Positions 27,796 to 37,451 are shown, numbered from the stretch's first letter. The stretch: DNA of 64,000 nt from Verrucomicrobiota bacterium (GCA_016199985.1 JACQFQ010000023.1:54265-118264), one strand, 5' to 3'. Numbers and translations are program-made. The notes: generated by a model from the sequence alone, not told the origin.

Positions 27796-29277
27796 ATGAA
27801 AAAAACTCTTCTGATTCTCTCAACGCTCGCGTGGCCCGCCGTGGTCCATGGGGCAACGGCCTATGGATCTCTCAACAACTTCGACGTTGTGAACGATTCG
27901 AGCCAGAAGTGCTACGGCTTCGAAATCGATCTGGAAGATCTCCACAGCGCCGCCCTCACCTACACGTACGACTGGAACCATTACGGAACTCCCAAGATCT
28001 CGGAGAACAACCTCGATCCCGCGCATCCGAAAGTCATCGTCCGTTATGAGGCCAAGAAAAACCCGGACGGTTCCTTCGCCTCCTTCACGAATCCCCAGGA
28101 TCCCCTCCATCCGCTCGGCCCCACCGCCGGCCACGCGTTCACCAATCCGGGCGTGAACCAGGGCGGCGAGCACTTCGGAGTCGGATTTACCGTCACCCCA
28201 ACGCGCGTCTTGTATCACTGGCTCATCGAGGACCCGGCGAGCCCGGGCTCGCTGATCCTCGGCGCGGCGGTGAATGTCGCGACGCCACAGTTCGCCTATG
28301 TCCCGCCTGTCCCGCCTCCGGTGAACCCGGGGGATCCTCCCGCGGCGCCGGCCCAGGTGAAGGCCGTCATCGCGCCGCCGCCGCCCGAGATTCCGGACTC
28401 CTCCCAATTCGGAGTCCCCGTTTGGGTGAAGATGTTTAAGACCGTCCAACCCTCCGGCAAAAAGGTGCGTCTCGATGACCTTGTCTCCGAGGATGAGCTG
28501 GATCCCCAGCACCCGCACTGGGATGGCGCGGAGAAGCCCGAGACGGAGATTGAGTGGACCGTGTTCCAGAAACGGCCCGCCAACAACCCAGGCGATCCAG
28601 GAGTCGATGAGATCGCCGCGGCCGACAATCTCCCCAACGGGAATGAAACAGTCACTCGGCGATACGAATTCTACGTCTACAAGGGCCCCACAAGCCCGGA
28701 GGACGGGGAAGCCCAATGTAGCCTCCCGAAGGATTGTCCGGACTCCGTCGGCCAATACATAGGAGCTCAAATGGCGGGTTTTGCCGCGGCTGCGCCGCTG
28801 GGTTTGATAGAGAATCTCCAGGAGGGTGAAGTGTCCGTCCCTTACGTCGATCGCGCCCTCGTGGCGGGCGGGAACACGCCTTACCAAATAGCGATCACCG
28901 AGGGCGCCCTGCCGCCGGGACTTGTTCTCGACCCGACAACGGGCGTCCTGTCAGGAACACCCTCCGAAGGCGGCGACTTCCACCTCGCCGTGCGCGCCGT
29001 TGATGCGGACAACACTGAGGCAACGCACAGCTACGCGGTTCACATCAACGGCCCCTTCACCCTCCCCGCCGAGCTGAGCGTGGCGGCGAGCCACGGCATC
29101 GTGACGATCACGGCGCGTGGGACCCCGGCGTCACGATGGCAGCTGGAAACGGCGACTGATCTTGAGGGACCTTGGACAGCGGTGGACGGGCCCGTGCAGC
29201 TGTCCGCGCAAGGGCTGAATGATTGGGTCCAGAACGCCGATCTCCCCGCCGCGTATTACCGAGCCGCATCGCGGTGA
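27796..29277 (+). CDS. Exported Ig-like protein with FYR-type tail
   Basis: 493 aa. The frame is open from 27601 but the ATG at 27796 begins a clear signal peptide (KKTLLILSTLAWPAVVHG). The middle contains a Pro-rich linker (PPVPPPVNPGDPPAAP). Near residues 360-420 lies a putative Ig/cadherin-like repeat with the hallmark ITEGALPPGLVLDPTTGVLSG. The C-terminal 75 residues (SRWQLETATDLEGPWTAV to YYRAASR) match the module shared with five other exported proteins here. No enzyme motif was found; likely a cell-surface or secreted structural or binding protein. Confidence 0.75.
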   Translation: MKKTLLILSTLAWPAVVHGATAYGSLNNFDVVNDSSQKCYGFEIDLEDLHSAALTYTYDWNHYGTPKISENNLDPAHPKVIVRYEAKKNPDGSFASFTNPQDPLHPLGPTAGHAFTNPGVNQGGEHFGVGFTVTPTRVLYHWLIEDPASPGSLILGAAVNVATPQFAYVPPVPPPVNPGDPPAAPAQVKAVIAPPPPEIPDSSQFGVPVWVKMFKTVQPSGKKVRLDDLVSEDELDPQHPHWDGAEKPETEIEWTVFQKRPANNPGDPGVDEIAAADNLPNGNETVTRRYEFYVYKGPTSPEDGEAQCSLPKDCPDSVGQYIGAQMAGFAAAAPLGLIENLQEGEVSVPYVDRALVAGGNTPYQIAITEGALPPGLVLDPTTGVLSGTPSEGGDFHLAVRAVDADNTEATHSYAVHINGPFTLPAELSVAASHGIVTITARGTPASRWQLETATDLEGPWTAVDGPVQLSAQGLNDWVQNADLPAAYYRAASR

Positions 29278-29382
29278 ATATCCTCTGGGAGCGCTGCGAC
29301 CCTCCGTCCGGCACGCCATAGCTCAGCGACGGCGGCCAGTAACTGCTGGCGGTTCCTTCCGCCGGGCCGTAATGTGCGGCGC

Positions 29383-30522
29383 GTGATTGATGCCACATCC
29401 ATACCTTCGGATGCGCTGCTGCAAAAAGTCTGGGACGGCGGACGCATTGGGTCCGAAGAGGCCGAGCGCCTCTCCCACCTCCCGCTCGAGGAGCTGGGCG
29501 CGCTCGCCGACCGACGCCGGAACCTCGCCAAAGCCAGAGCGTACGACGACCGCGGCAACGACATCGTCACCTACATCGTCGACCGCAACATCAACTACAC
29601 CAATGTCTGCAACGTCTACTGCAAGTTCTGCGCGTTTTACCGCACGGAGAAGGACGACGACGCTTATGTGATCACGCACGACGAGATCGACAGGAAGATC
29701 GAGGAAACGGTCGCGCTCGGGGGCACCCAGATCCTGATGCAGGGGGGGCATCATCCCAAGCTTTCGATCTCGTGGTATCTCGACCTCCTGTCGCACATCA
29801 AGGGCCGGTTCCCTGATGTGAACATCCACGGGTTCAGCCCGAGCGAGTTCATCCACTTTCAGGAGGTGTTCCAGACACCTGTTGAGGAGATCCTGAAGCA
29901 GTTCGTCGCCGCGGGGCTCGGCTCGATACCCGGGGGCGGTGGGGAGATCCTGGTGGATCGGGTGCGCAAACGCATTGCCCCTCTCAAGGCGATGAGCGAC
30001 GAGTGGCTGGGGGTCATGGACACCGCGCATCGGCTCGGGCTGAACTCCACCGCGACGATGATGTTCGGGCATGTGGAAACGCTTGCGGATCGGATCGAGC
30101 ACCTGGAGCGCGTCCGCGCGCAGCAGGATCGAACCGGGGGATTCACGGCCTTCATCGCCTGGACGTTCCAGTCCGAGAACACGAAACTCAAGGCCCCGAC
30201 TGTCGGCGCGCACGAATACCTTCGGATGCAGGCGCTGAGCCGCATCTACCTCGACAACATTCCCAACATCCAAAGCTCGTGGGTCACGCAAGGCCTGGAC
30301 ATCGGACAGGTGGCCCTGAAATACGGCGCGAATGACCTGGGGAGCATCATGATCGAGGAGAACGTCGTCTCCCAGGCCGGCGCCGTGTTTCATATGGGAG
30401 TGGCGGACATGCGCCGTCTCATCGAGGAACTCGGCTATGAGGCGCGCCAGAGGGACAACTGGTATCGGCTCGTGGGCGACCGCCCGGCCCCGATGACCCC
30501 GGCCCTCGCGTCCGCGAGTTGA
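29383..30522 (+). CDS. mqnC: Dehypoxanthine futalosine cyclase (radical SAM, menaquinone synthesis)
   Basis: 379 aa from GTG 29383; GTG 29374 is also in frame but would overlap a TAATGT -10-like element at 29370-29375. The radical SAM cluster motif CxxxCxxC is Cys76, Cys80 and Cys83 (CNVYCKFC). MqnC-type segments include DRNINYTNVCN, LMQGGHHPKLSISWY, GFSPSEF, LGSIPGGGGEILVD and AFIAWTFQSENT. It cyclises dehypoxanthine futalosine in the futalosine route to menaquinone. No other mqn gene is in the window, so the pathway is dispersed. Confidence 0.93.
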   Translation: MIDATSIPSDALLQKVWDGGRIGSEEAERLSHLPLEELGALADRRRNLAKARAYDDRGNDIVTYIVDRNINYTNVCNVYCKFCAFYRTEKDDDAYVITHDEIDRKIEETVALGGTQILMQGGHHPKLSISWYLDLLSHIKGRFPDVNIHGFSPSEFIHFQEVFQTPVEEILKQFVAAGLGSIPGGGGEILVDRVRKRIAPLKAMSDEWLGVMDTAHRLGLNSTATMMFGHVETLADRIEHLERVRAQQDRTGGFTAFIAWTFQSENTKLKAPTVGAHEYLRMQALSRIYLDNIPNIQSSWVTQGLDIGQVALKYGANDLGSIMIEENVVSQAGAVFHMGVADMRRLIEELGYEARQRDNWYRLVGDRPAPMTPALASAS

Positions 30523-30542
30523 ACTCAGGCGCGGCCGGATTT

Positions 30543-30608
30543 GTCCCGAAACGGGACGGAATACAGCGCGGAGCGTTCCGCTCCGATAGTGAGATAGTGA
30601 CAGTGATA
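30543..30608. repeat. Two hairpins plus tandem GATAGTGA repeats upstream of the debranching enzyme
   Basis: Between mqnC and the next gene lie two perfect hairpins: GTCCCG-AAA-CGGGAC (30543-30557) and CGGAGCG-TTC-CGCTCCG (30569-30585). They are followed by GATAGTGA twice in tandem (30585-30600) and a related CAGTGATA (30601-30608). Neither hairpin has a T-run. The direct repeats lie about 45 bases before the start codon at 30653 and could be a regulator-binding array. Confidence 0.45.
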
Positions 30609-30652
30609 CTTATGAGCGAGGGGCTTTCACCGACCCTCCGTCATCACGACCT

Positions 30653-33600
30653 ATGGCCACTTTGAGCATGACGCCGGCGCCGGGCGAACGCCTGGTCCGA
30701 TTTGTTGGAGATCGCATCCGATTCACACTCAACTGGGACGCCCCTCCGCCCTCAACCGGCGCGTGGCGGGCGCATTTGCGCAGCGACCTGGGGCGGGCTC
30801 GGCGAATTCGCGACGAGATTCTCCGCGCCCACTTTCATCAGGTGCCCGCGGCGGGGGACTCGTGGCACGACCTTCCCATGCGCCCCACTCCGGAGGGATG
30901 GGAGATCGAGCTGACTCTCGCCGAGGTGGGGTACTTCAAGGCCAAGGCCTATGCGACGGACGCGCAAGGTCGTCAGCATTGGCCCGAGGGATCCGATTTT
31001 GGCCTCAGCGTTCATCCCGATCTGTGCAGGACCGCCAACACGATCTACTGCGCCTTCCCCCGACAGTTTGGGGAGACCCGCGGCCTCGCGAGCACGCAGG
31101 ACCCCGCGTTGGAGGCGGAGCTGAAAAAGTGGGACGCCCGCGGCTTCACAGTCATCCCTCCCTCCGGCAAGCTGCGCGATCTCACCGCCCAACTCCCACA
31201 TATCATGGGGGACCTCGGCTTCCGAATCCTGCATCTGCTCCCCATCAACCCCACGCCCACGGCTTACGCCCGATACGGACGTTTCGGCAGCCCCTACGCC
31301 TGCCAGGATTTCACCACCATCGATCCCGCGCTGGTCGACTTCGATCGCCGGAGCACCGGCGTGGATCAGTTCCGAGAGCTCGCCTATGGCGCGCATGAGC
31401 GGGGCGGCCGGGTCTTTCTCGACGTCGTCATCAACCACACCGGATGGGGCGCGACGCTTCAGGAAAGCCATCCGGAGTGGTACCTCCGCGACGCCAAAGG
31501 CGATTTCGTTTCTCCCGGGGCCTGGAGCGTTACCTGGGAGGATCTCGCGGAACTGGAGCACAAGCATCCCGGGCTCTGGGTGCATCTCTCCGAGATGTTC
31601 CTGACGTGGTGCCGGCGCGGAGTCGACGGATTTCGCTGCGACGCGGGCTATAAAATCCCCCTGCCCGCCTGGCAGTACATCATCTCGCGGGTCCGACAGG
31701 AGTTTCCCAACGCCGTGTTCCTGCTCGAAGGGCTGGGCGGCCCATGGGCGATCACCGAGCAACTGCTCACCGAAGGCGGGATGCAGTGGGCCTACTCTGA
31801 GCTGTTTCAAAACTACTCGAGCAAGGAGGTCAGCCATTACCTGGACTATTCGATTCGCCAGAGCGAGCGGGTCGGAACGTACGTCCACTACAGCGAAACG
31901 CACGACAACAACCGCCTCGCCGCGACCAGCAAGGACTGGTCGCTCCTGCGCAACCGGATGTGCGCGCTGACGAGCGTCAACGGCGGATTCGGAATCACGG
32001 GAGGCGTCGAGTGGCTTTGCGAGGACAAGATTTACGTGCATCAGTGCGGCGGGCTGAACTGGAACGCCCCTGAGAACCTCGTCGCGCCGCTTGCGCGCCT
32101 GAACCAGCTTCTGAGCCATCATCCATGCTTTTTCGATGGGGCGAAACTCGAGCGGCTCAGCGCTCATGACTCGCCGGTTTACGCGCTCGGCAGAACCAGC
32201 GCTTCGGGGGAAGATCGGATCCTGGTCTTGATCAACACCGACCCCATCAATCCCCGCCATTTCCAGCTGACGACGGCCGATTACGCGCGGCTCGGAGAAC
32301 CCAGCCTTGAGCTCATGGGCCAGGCCGCGCCCACGGCGCAGAAGGGCGCGGATGGAAGCGCGCTGTTCTCACTGCTCCCGAGCGCCTGCCTTTGCCTCTC
32401 CGGATCCGCCCAGCCGGTGGGGATTCACGGCGATGCCTATCGGCAAAGCCGCGCGCGCGCGGCGTGGGGCGTCGAATCCCTCGCCCGATTGCACCCGGCG
32501 GAAACGCTGGGTTCCTTCGACTGGCGGTCGTTGTCGCGCGAAATCGACAACGATCCCATCCGATTCCTCACAGCGGCGAGCCTGGCTGAACCCCTCCGGC
32601 TGACTCAGGATCTGGTGGGCGCGTTGCAAGCGGCGGCCCAGGGACACTCTTACCCTCCTGTCGTGGTCTGGTCGTGGACATCCGCGCGACGCACGACGCT
32701 GGTTCCGCATCGACACTGGCTGCTCGTCCGCGAAAGCCACCCCTTCCGCGCGACCTTCGGCGGCGAATCCGGCGCGCCCGCCGTTCATGTCGAATCGGTG
32801 CCGACGCGACACGGACACATCGCGGCGTTTTTCCACGATGGAGAGCGCGCGGAAACCCGAACGCTCTCCGTGGAACGCTACGGGGCCCTGGATCGGGAGG
32901 CCACAGGCGCAATCCATCTCCTTCCCAAAACAACGCACTTCCCGCAGCCGTCCAGCCCGCGCAAGGACGATGGCGTGCTCTTCACCAACGGCCGGGGCGG
33001 GATGGCGCGCCTGGCGGTGTCGCTGGGCGACGTGCGATCCAAGTACGACTGCGCCCTGGGAGCGAATCTCCATGCGCTGGTGCCGACCGACCGGCATGTC
33101 CTCGTGAAGCGCGTTCGGATGTGGGTGCTGGCCGACGGATTCATCAGCGCGCTCACGGGCGACTCGCTGGTGAGCTTCGCGGCGGGTCCTCCGGCGAAAT
33201 GGCATTTCGAGGTGAACGCCGGCGACGGACGACGCGTGCGCGTTGAGCTGGAGGCCGACATGCTGGAAGGCCGCAACACAACCGTCTTCCGCCTCTCGCG
33301 ACAATCGCTTCCGTCCGATCACTCGCACCCCCTCCCCCCCGACCGCGAGGTGAGCGTCACTGTTCGCGTCGACATCGAGGATCGGAATTTCCATCAAGAG
33401 ACCAAGCGCAACGACGCGGCGGAGCGGCACTTCCTCAGCAACAGCCGCGCGCTCGCGAACAAGCCGGGATTTGAATTCACCCCCACGGCGGATCGCGGGC
33501 TGCAGGTGTTCGCCTCCGCGGGCGTCTATCACCCCGATCCGGAGTGGTGCCTGAACATCCCGCACCCGGTGGAACAGACCCGCGGACAGGAGGGCGCCGG

Positions 33601-34984
33601 CGACGCCTTCAGCCCGGGCTGGTTCAGCCTCCCGCTGAAGGACGGTCAATCCACTCATCTCGTCCTCAGCGCCGATCCCACTCCGCCCGCGCCCGTCGCG
33701 GTCGAACAATTCCAGAAGGACCGGCAACATCGCAATGACGTGGCCTTCCAGCGGTCCGGCCTGGCGAAGAACGACAAGCTGGGACGCCAGCTGGCCCAGG
33801 CGGCGCAGGCGTTCGTGGTTCGTCGCGACGACGGAAAGACTGTGATCGCGGGATACCCCTGGTTTCTGGACTGGGGGCGCGACTCTCTCATCGCGGCCCG
33901 GGGGCTGCTGGCGGCCGGCTGGACCGACGATGTGAAGCAACTCGTCCGGGTCTTCGCGAAATTCGAGTCCCAGGGCACTTTGCCCAACACGATCCACGGC
34001 GAGAACGCCTCGAACAGGGACACGTCGGACGCGCCGCTGTGGCTGGGGATCGTCGCCGAGGATCTGGCGGCCGAAGCGGGCAAGAGCGTCTACTCCACCC
34101 CTGTGGACGCGGGCGGACGAACGCTCGGGTCCGTGCTGCGAAGCATCGGAGCGGGCTATCGCGATGGAACCCCCAACGGGATTCAGATGGATCCCCAGAC
34201 GGGGCTCATCTGGAGTCCCGCGCACTTCACGTGGATGGACACGAACTATCCCGCGGGAACGCCCCGCGAAGGCTACCCCGTGGAAATCCAGGCGATGTGG
34301 ATTCGCCTGATCCGACAGCTCGGCCGCATCGAGGACGCCGCAAGCGGCAAAGAGTGGAACGCGCTGGCGGAGCGGGCGGAGAAAAGCTTCCACGAACTTT
34401 TCTGGGTGGAAGCGGGAGGCTACATCGCCGATCTTCTCATCGCGCCCAAAGGCGTGTCGGCCCGCGACGCCATCCAGGATCAGGCGCTCCGGAGCAACGG
34501 GCTGTTCGCCATCAGCCTCGGCTTGGTCACGGGCGAGAGAGCCCGACAGACCGTGCAGGCGGCCTCGGAATACCTCGTGGTTCCCGGCGCGCTGCGGAGC
34601 CTGGCGCCGCTGCCCGTCACGCCACCGCTGCCGATCCTCTCAGCGGACGGCAAATTGTTGAACGACCCCGGCCAGCCCTACTGGGGGCGTTACGAAGGCG
34701 ACGAGGACACACGCCGCAAGCCCGCCTACCACAACGGCACGGCCTGGACGTGGACCTTCCCTACGTTCTGCGAAGCGCTGGCGCTGGCGTGGGATAAACA
34801 GCCGCGCGCGATCGAGGCGGCTCGCGCGTTCCTGGGAAGCGTTCATTCGCTTTTGGAGCGCGGGTGCATCGGGCAGCTGCCCGAAGTGGTCGACGGCGAT
34901 CACCCGCATCAGGAGCGCGGCTGCGACGCCCAGGCCTGGAGCGCGACCGAGGCCCTCCGCGTCTGGAGATGGCTCAATCATTGA
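30653..34984 (+). CDS. Fused glycogen debranching enzyme: GH13 glucanotransferase + GH133 amylo-1,6-glucosidase
   Basis: 1443 aa. The N-terminal half is a GH13 alpha-amylase-fold domain with all four conserved regions: DVVINH (Asp257), GFRCDAG (Asp330 nucleophile), LLEGLGG (Glu359 acid/base) and ETHDNN (Asp418). The C-terminal third, from about residue 1030, is a GH133/(alpha/alpha)6 debranching domain with GYPWFLDWGRDSL (Asp1073, Arg1076, Asp1077), LPNTIHGENASN and PREGYPVEIQAMW. This layout resembles the eukaryotic indirect debranching enzyme, which moves maltooligosyl units and then hydrolyses the alpha-1,6 stub. No signal peptide is visible, so it likely acts on cytoplasmic glycogen. No other glycogen gene is nearby. 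Confidence 0.9.
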   Translation: MATLSMTPAPGERLVRFVGDRIRFTLNWDAPPPSTGAWRAHLRSDLGRARRIRDEILRAHFHQVPAAGDSWHDLPMRPTPEGWEIELTLAEVGYFKAKAYATDAQGRQHWPEGSDFGLSVHPDLCRTANTIYCAFPRQFGETRGLASTQDPALEAELKKWDARGFTVIPPSGKLRDLTAQLPHIMGDLGFRILHLLPINPTPTAYARYGRFGSPYACQDFTTIDPALVDFDRRSTGVDQFRELAYGAHERGGRVFLDVVINHTGWGATLQESHPEWYLRDAKGDFVSPGAWSVTWEDLAELEHKHPGLWVHLSEMFLTWCRRGVDGFRCDAGYKIPLPAWQYIISRVRQEFPNAVFLLEGLGGPWAITEQLLTEGGMQWAYSELFQNYSSKEVSHYLDYSIRQSERVGTYVHYSETHDNNRLAATSKDWSLLRNRMCALTSVNGGFGITGGVEWLCEDKIYVHQCGGLNWNAPENLVAPLARLNQLLSHHPCFFDGAKLERLSAHDSPVYALGRTSASGEDRILVLINTDPINPRHFQLTTADYARLGEPSLELMGQAAPTAQKGADGSALFSLLPSACLCLSGSAQPVGIHGDAYRQSRARAAWGVESLARLHPAETLGSFDWRSLSREIDNDPIRFLTAASLAEPLRLTQDLVGALQAAAQGHSYPPVVVWSWTSARRTTLVPHRHWLLVRESHPFRATFGGESGAPAVHVESVPTRHGHIAAFFHDGERAETRTLSVERYGALDREATGAIHLLPKTTHFPQPSSPRKDDGVLFTNGRGGMARLAVSLGDVRSKYDCALGANLHALVPTDRHVLVKRVRMWVLADGFISALTGDSLVSFAAGPPAKWHFEVNAGDGRRVRVELEADMLEGRNTTVFRLSRQSLPSDHSHPLPPDREVSVTVRVDIEDRNFHQETKRNDAAERHFLSNSRALANKPGFEFTPTADRGLQVFASAGVYHPDPEWCLNIPHPVEQTRGQEGAGDAFSPGWFSLPLKDGQSTHLVLSADPTPPAPVAVEQFQKDRQHRNDVAFQRSGLAKNDKLGRQLAQAAQAFVVRRDDGKTVIAGYPWFLDWGRDSLIAARGLLAAGWTDDVKQLVRVFAKFESQGTLPNTIHGENASNRDTSDAPLWLGIVAEDLAAEAGKSVYSTPVDAGGRTLGSVLRSIGAGYRDGTPNGIQMDPQTGLIWSPAHFTWMDTNYPAGTPREGYPVEIQAMWIRLIRQLGRIEDAASGKEWNALAERAEKSFHELFWVEAGGYIADLLIAPKGVSARDAIQDQALRSNGLFAISLGLVTGERARQTVQAASEYLVVPGALRSLAPLPVTPPLPILSADGKLLNDPGQPYWGRYEGDEDTRRKPAYHNGTAWTWTFPTFCEALALAWDKQPRAIEAARAFLGSVHSLLERGCIGQLPEVVDGDHPHQERGCDAQAWSATEALRVWRWLNH

Positions 34985-35039
34985 TTGCCGCAACTCTGGC
35001 CCTGGAGGAGCGGCGCCCTGGCGGCGATTCCGATCGCGG

Positions 35040-36329
35040 TCAATCGGGGAGAGGACGTCCCTTCGTCTCAGGCGCGAGCCAGATGAGCCCCATTCCGAGG
35101 AGATACACGAGCGTTACGATCGCCCCCGCCTTCGCGTAGCTGCCTCCGAAGCGAACCATCAAGGAGCCTTGAGTGAGCGCGCCAACGGCCGCGAACACGC
35201 GTCCGAAGTTATAGCAAAGCCCCTGCCCTGTCGCCCGCACCCTTGTCGGGAACAGCTCGGGCAGGTACAGAGGAAACCAGCCATAGAAGGAAGCCGTGGC
35301 GGCGCTGGTGAAGAACGCGAAGATGAGGAACTCCGCGCCGAAGGCGTGCACAGTTCGAAAGAGAGTCCCGCACACCAGCAGCGACGCCAGGCAGAGGAGG
35401 AAATAGGCGGAGCGACGGCCCATGAGCGCCCCGATGAAGGGCGCGACCCAAGCGCCCAGGATCGCGCCCACGGCTTGAGTCATCTGTGTGTCGGCCTTGG
35501 CGGTGGGATTGGCGGGCCCGGCCATCTGGTCCGCCCACAACGGCAGCCACGTCACCGATCCCCAAGTGCCAATCAGCGCCACCGACGCGAACACGATTCC
35601 GAGGATCGTCCTGCGACGGAACTGGGGGGAGAACACCACCAGGAGCGGATCGCGTTCGCCTGATTGTTTCGCCGCGGTTTTCCAGCGCTCGGACTCGGGC
35701 ACGAAGGCAACGATGAACACCACGAGCAAGGCGGGAAGCGCGGCCAGGAGCATCATCCATCGCCACTTCTCCTGGGTCACGGGATGCAACTTCGCCGTGA
35801 TCCCCACCAGCAGAAAGCCCACATTCGCCGCGGCGCCCATCGCGCCGGCGAGCATCGGTCGCCAGCGTTCGGGCCAGCACTCCATGACCAGGGCAACCCC
35901 CAGGGACCACTGGCCTCCCATCCCCAAAGCGGACACGAAGCGCACGATCGCAAGATGCTCCGGGGATTGGGCGAAGTAGCCGAGGCCGGTGACCAGGGAG
36001 TACGTCAGGATGCTGACTGCCATGGCCCGCACACGTCCGAGTCGATCGCCCAGCCATCCAAAAAACACGCCGCCCAGCGCCGCGCCAATGAGGAAGCTCG
36101 CCGTGATGGTCCCCATCCAGCTTCCCACCCCAGCATCGTTCGCCGCCGCCCCGAGGAGGTTCTGGAGAGCGGGTCGAGCCACCACTGGGAATAAACCGAT
36201 TTCGTACCCGTCGAAGAGCCATCCTAGAAATGCGGCCATCAGGACGAGTATCTGCGCCCCTGTGATAGCGGGAGCGCCGGACGCCGACGCAAGGCCGCCT
36301 GATGGGGGAGGAATACTGGCGTGGCTCAT
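35040..36329 (-). CDS. MFS transporter
   Basis: 429 aa from the ATG at 36329; a TTG at 36338 is possible. It has about twelve transmembrane helices. The first loop carries GWLGDRLGRVRAM, the MFS signature between helices 2 and 3, and helix 1 contains FDGYEIGLF with the Asp typical of the metabolite:H+ symporter/aromatic-acid group. The likely role is proton-coupled uptake of a sugar acid or other organic anion; the substrate is not predictable. Its long leader contains a terminator-like hairpin. Confidence 0.85.
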   Translation of the reverse strand: MSHASIPPPSGGLASASGAPAITGAQILVLMAAFLGWLFDGYEIGLFPVVARPALQNLLGAAANDAGVGSWMGTITASFLIGAALGGVFFGWLGDRLGRVRAMAVSILTYSLVTGLGYFAQSPEHLAIVRFVSALGMGGQWSLGVALVMECWPERWRPMLAGAMGAAANVGFLLVGITAKLHPVTQEKWRWMMLLAALPALLVVFIVAFVPESERWKTAAKQSGERDPLLVVFSPQFRRRTILGIVFASVALIGTWGSVTWLPLWADQMAGPANPTAKADTQMTQAVGAILGAWVAPFIGALMGRRSAYFLLCLASLLVCGTLFRTVHAFGAEFLIFAFFTSAATASFYGWFPLYLPELFPTRVRATGQGLCYNFGRVFAAVGALTQGSLMVRFGGSYAKAGAIVTLVYLLGMGLIWLAPETKGRPLPD

Positions 36330-36383
36330 GGACGCCAAGCGTGATCGGGAGACGGGGGGCCGGGCAAGGATTTACCTCAAAAC

Positions 36384-36456
36384 AAAAAAGACCCTGTCGA
36401 CCTCCTTGTCTCTCTGCCTTGTTTAAGGGCATCGATGACTCGGCGAAGACAGGGCC
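36384..36456 (-). terminator. Terminator-like hairpin in the leader of the MFS gene (possible attenuator)
   Basis: In minus-strand RNA, GGCCCUGUC (36456-36448) can pair with GACAGGGUC (36398-36390) through nine pairs including one G-U, followed at once by six U residues (36389-36384). The 49-nt loop can form an inner UGCC/GGCA stem. It lies about 55 bases upstream of the MFS start and no minus-strand gene ends just before it. A 15-codon ORF starting near 36472 overlaps the first arm. This suggests conditional termination. Confidence 0.5.
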
Positions 36457-37023
36457 ATGAACGCATCCATAGTATCGGCGCGTACCAACGGATTCTTTAC
36501 ATCGAAGGCGTCATTTCAAAATCCTGCGGGAGAAGGCGGGAGGGAATGAAGATCGCGTTCGATGGGCGCGGAGACTCTGGCCCGGCTTAAGCTTTCTCAA
36601 CGACGGCGTTCGTGAGCCTCCCGAATCGCCGGCTTCGCTCGGATCCCGACCGCTTCGACGGTTGGCGAGCCGGGGCTGCCTCGACTCCCGCCGAAATCGA
36701 GCGACACGTCGGCCGTCCCCCATCGTGTCGCTCTTGCCGCCGCAGAGAATACGATCCGGGGGTTCGCCATGTTGCCCGTCCTTCGAGCCAATCTCATCAG
36801 CGCCGCACTCGAGGCTTTGCGCAAAAGCTCCGAACGCCCCGCGGCACACTCCGCTGACATGTCCGTGTCGACCTCCCCTACCGACAGCGCAGCGCGCGAC
36901 GGCCCCGCCTCGGAAGGGTTCATCTATCGAACTCGCGGCGGAATCTCGGGTCTCGCCCTGATGCGCCCCCCCTCGGGCGAGAGCAAGGGACAAGCGCTGG
37001 ACTGTTTCGCTTAAGCTCCGAGT
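36457..37023. other. Intergenic stretch without recognisable genes
   Basis: Overlapping open frames of about 80-160 codons on both strands show no domain, signal peptide or membrane pattern I recognise. Nothing functional is called. It lies between the MFS leader and the GH130 remnant and may be further decayed sequence. Confidence 0.45.
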
Positions 37024-37300
37024 TTAGAGTTCCATCGCCGCCAGCAAGTCGTCCAACAGCACGGTGGCAAAACTGGCGGCTGAATCGTTCATCGCGTCAG
37101 GAATGACGAGCTCGCTCCCCTGATGCAGCGTCCCGCAGGAATAGACACCATTCGGGACTCACCCCTCCCGCTCGGCCTCGTCCGAGGAGATCAACAACTC
37201 GCCCCCCCAACAGGCCGATGATGCTTGTCGGATCGTTCAGGCCTCGGAGGAAGGCGCCCAAACAATACTTCCGCATCGGCCCCACCCCATGCCTCAACAC
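37024..37300 (-). pseudogene. GH130 glycoside phosphorylase remnant (C-terminal, frameshifted)
   Basis: The C-terminal 90 or so residues of a GH130 mannoside phosphorylase-like protein survive in two frames. From 37300 one frame gives LRHGVGPMRKYCLGAF and LNDPTSIIGLLGG. At the seven-C run (37202-37208) the homology shifts frame to ELLISSDEAEREG, hits an in-frame TGA, then continues VPNGVYSCGTLHQG, LVIPDAMNDSAASFA and TVLLDDLLAAMEL to the stop at 37024-37026. The catalytic N-terminal propeller blades are absent; the sequence upstream (37301-37390) is broken by stops. This is a dead gene fragment. Confidence 0.7.
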
Positions 37301-37451
37301 TCATCGCGACCCGCCGTCCCGCCCCGCTACATTTCGGCGCCAATCCCTTTCAAGCTCGCCAGAGGAGTGGAAATCTGGTCGGGTGCGGTGTTAATTGGAC
37401 TACGGCCCTCCCGATGTATCCTATATCGATGGGAGAAGAGCTCTGAACGTT

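Noticed and set aside
32369..34393. 674-codon minus-strand open frame inside the debranching enzyme
   Set aside because: It is antisense to conserved catalytic motifs and shows no domain or signal; GC-rich codon bias explains its length.
36511..37014. Small open frames of 80-160 codons on both strands as genes
   Set aside because: They overlap each other and have no signal, membrane pattern or domain; composition is typical of non-coding GC-rich DNA.
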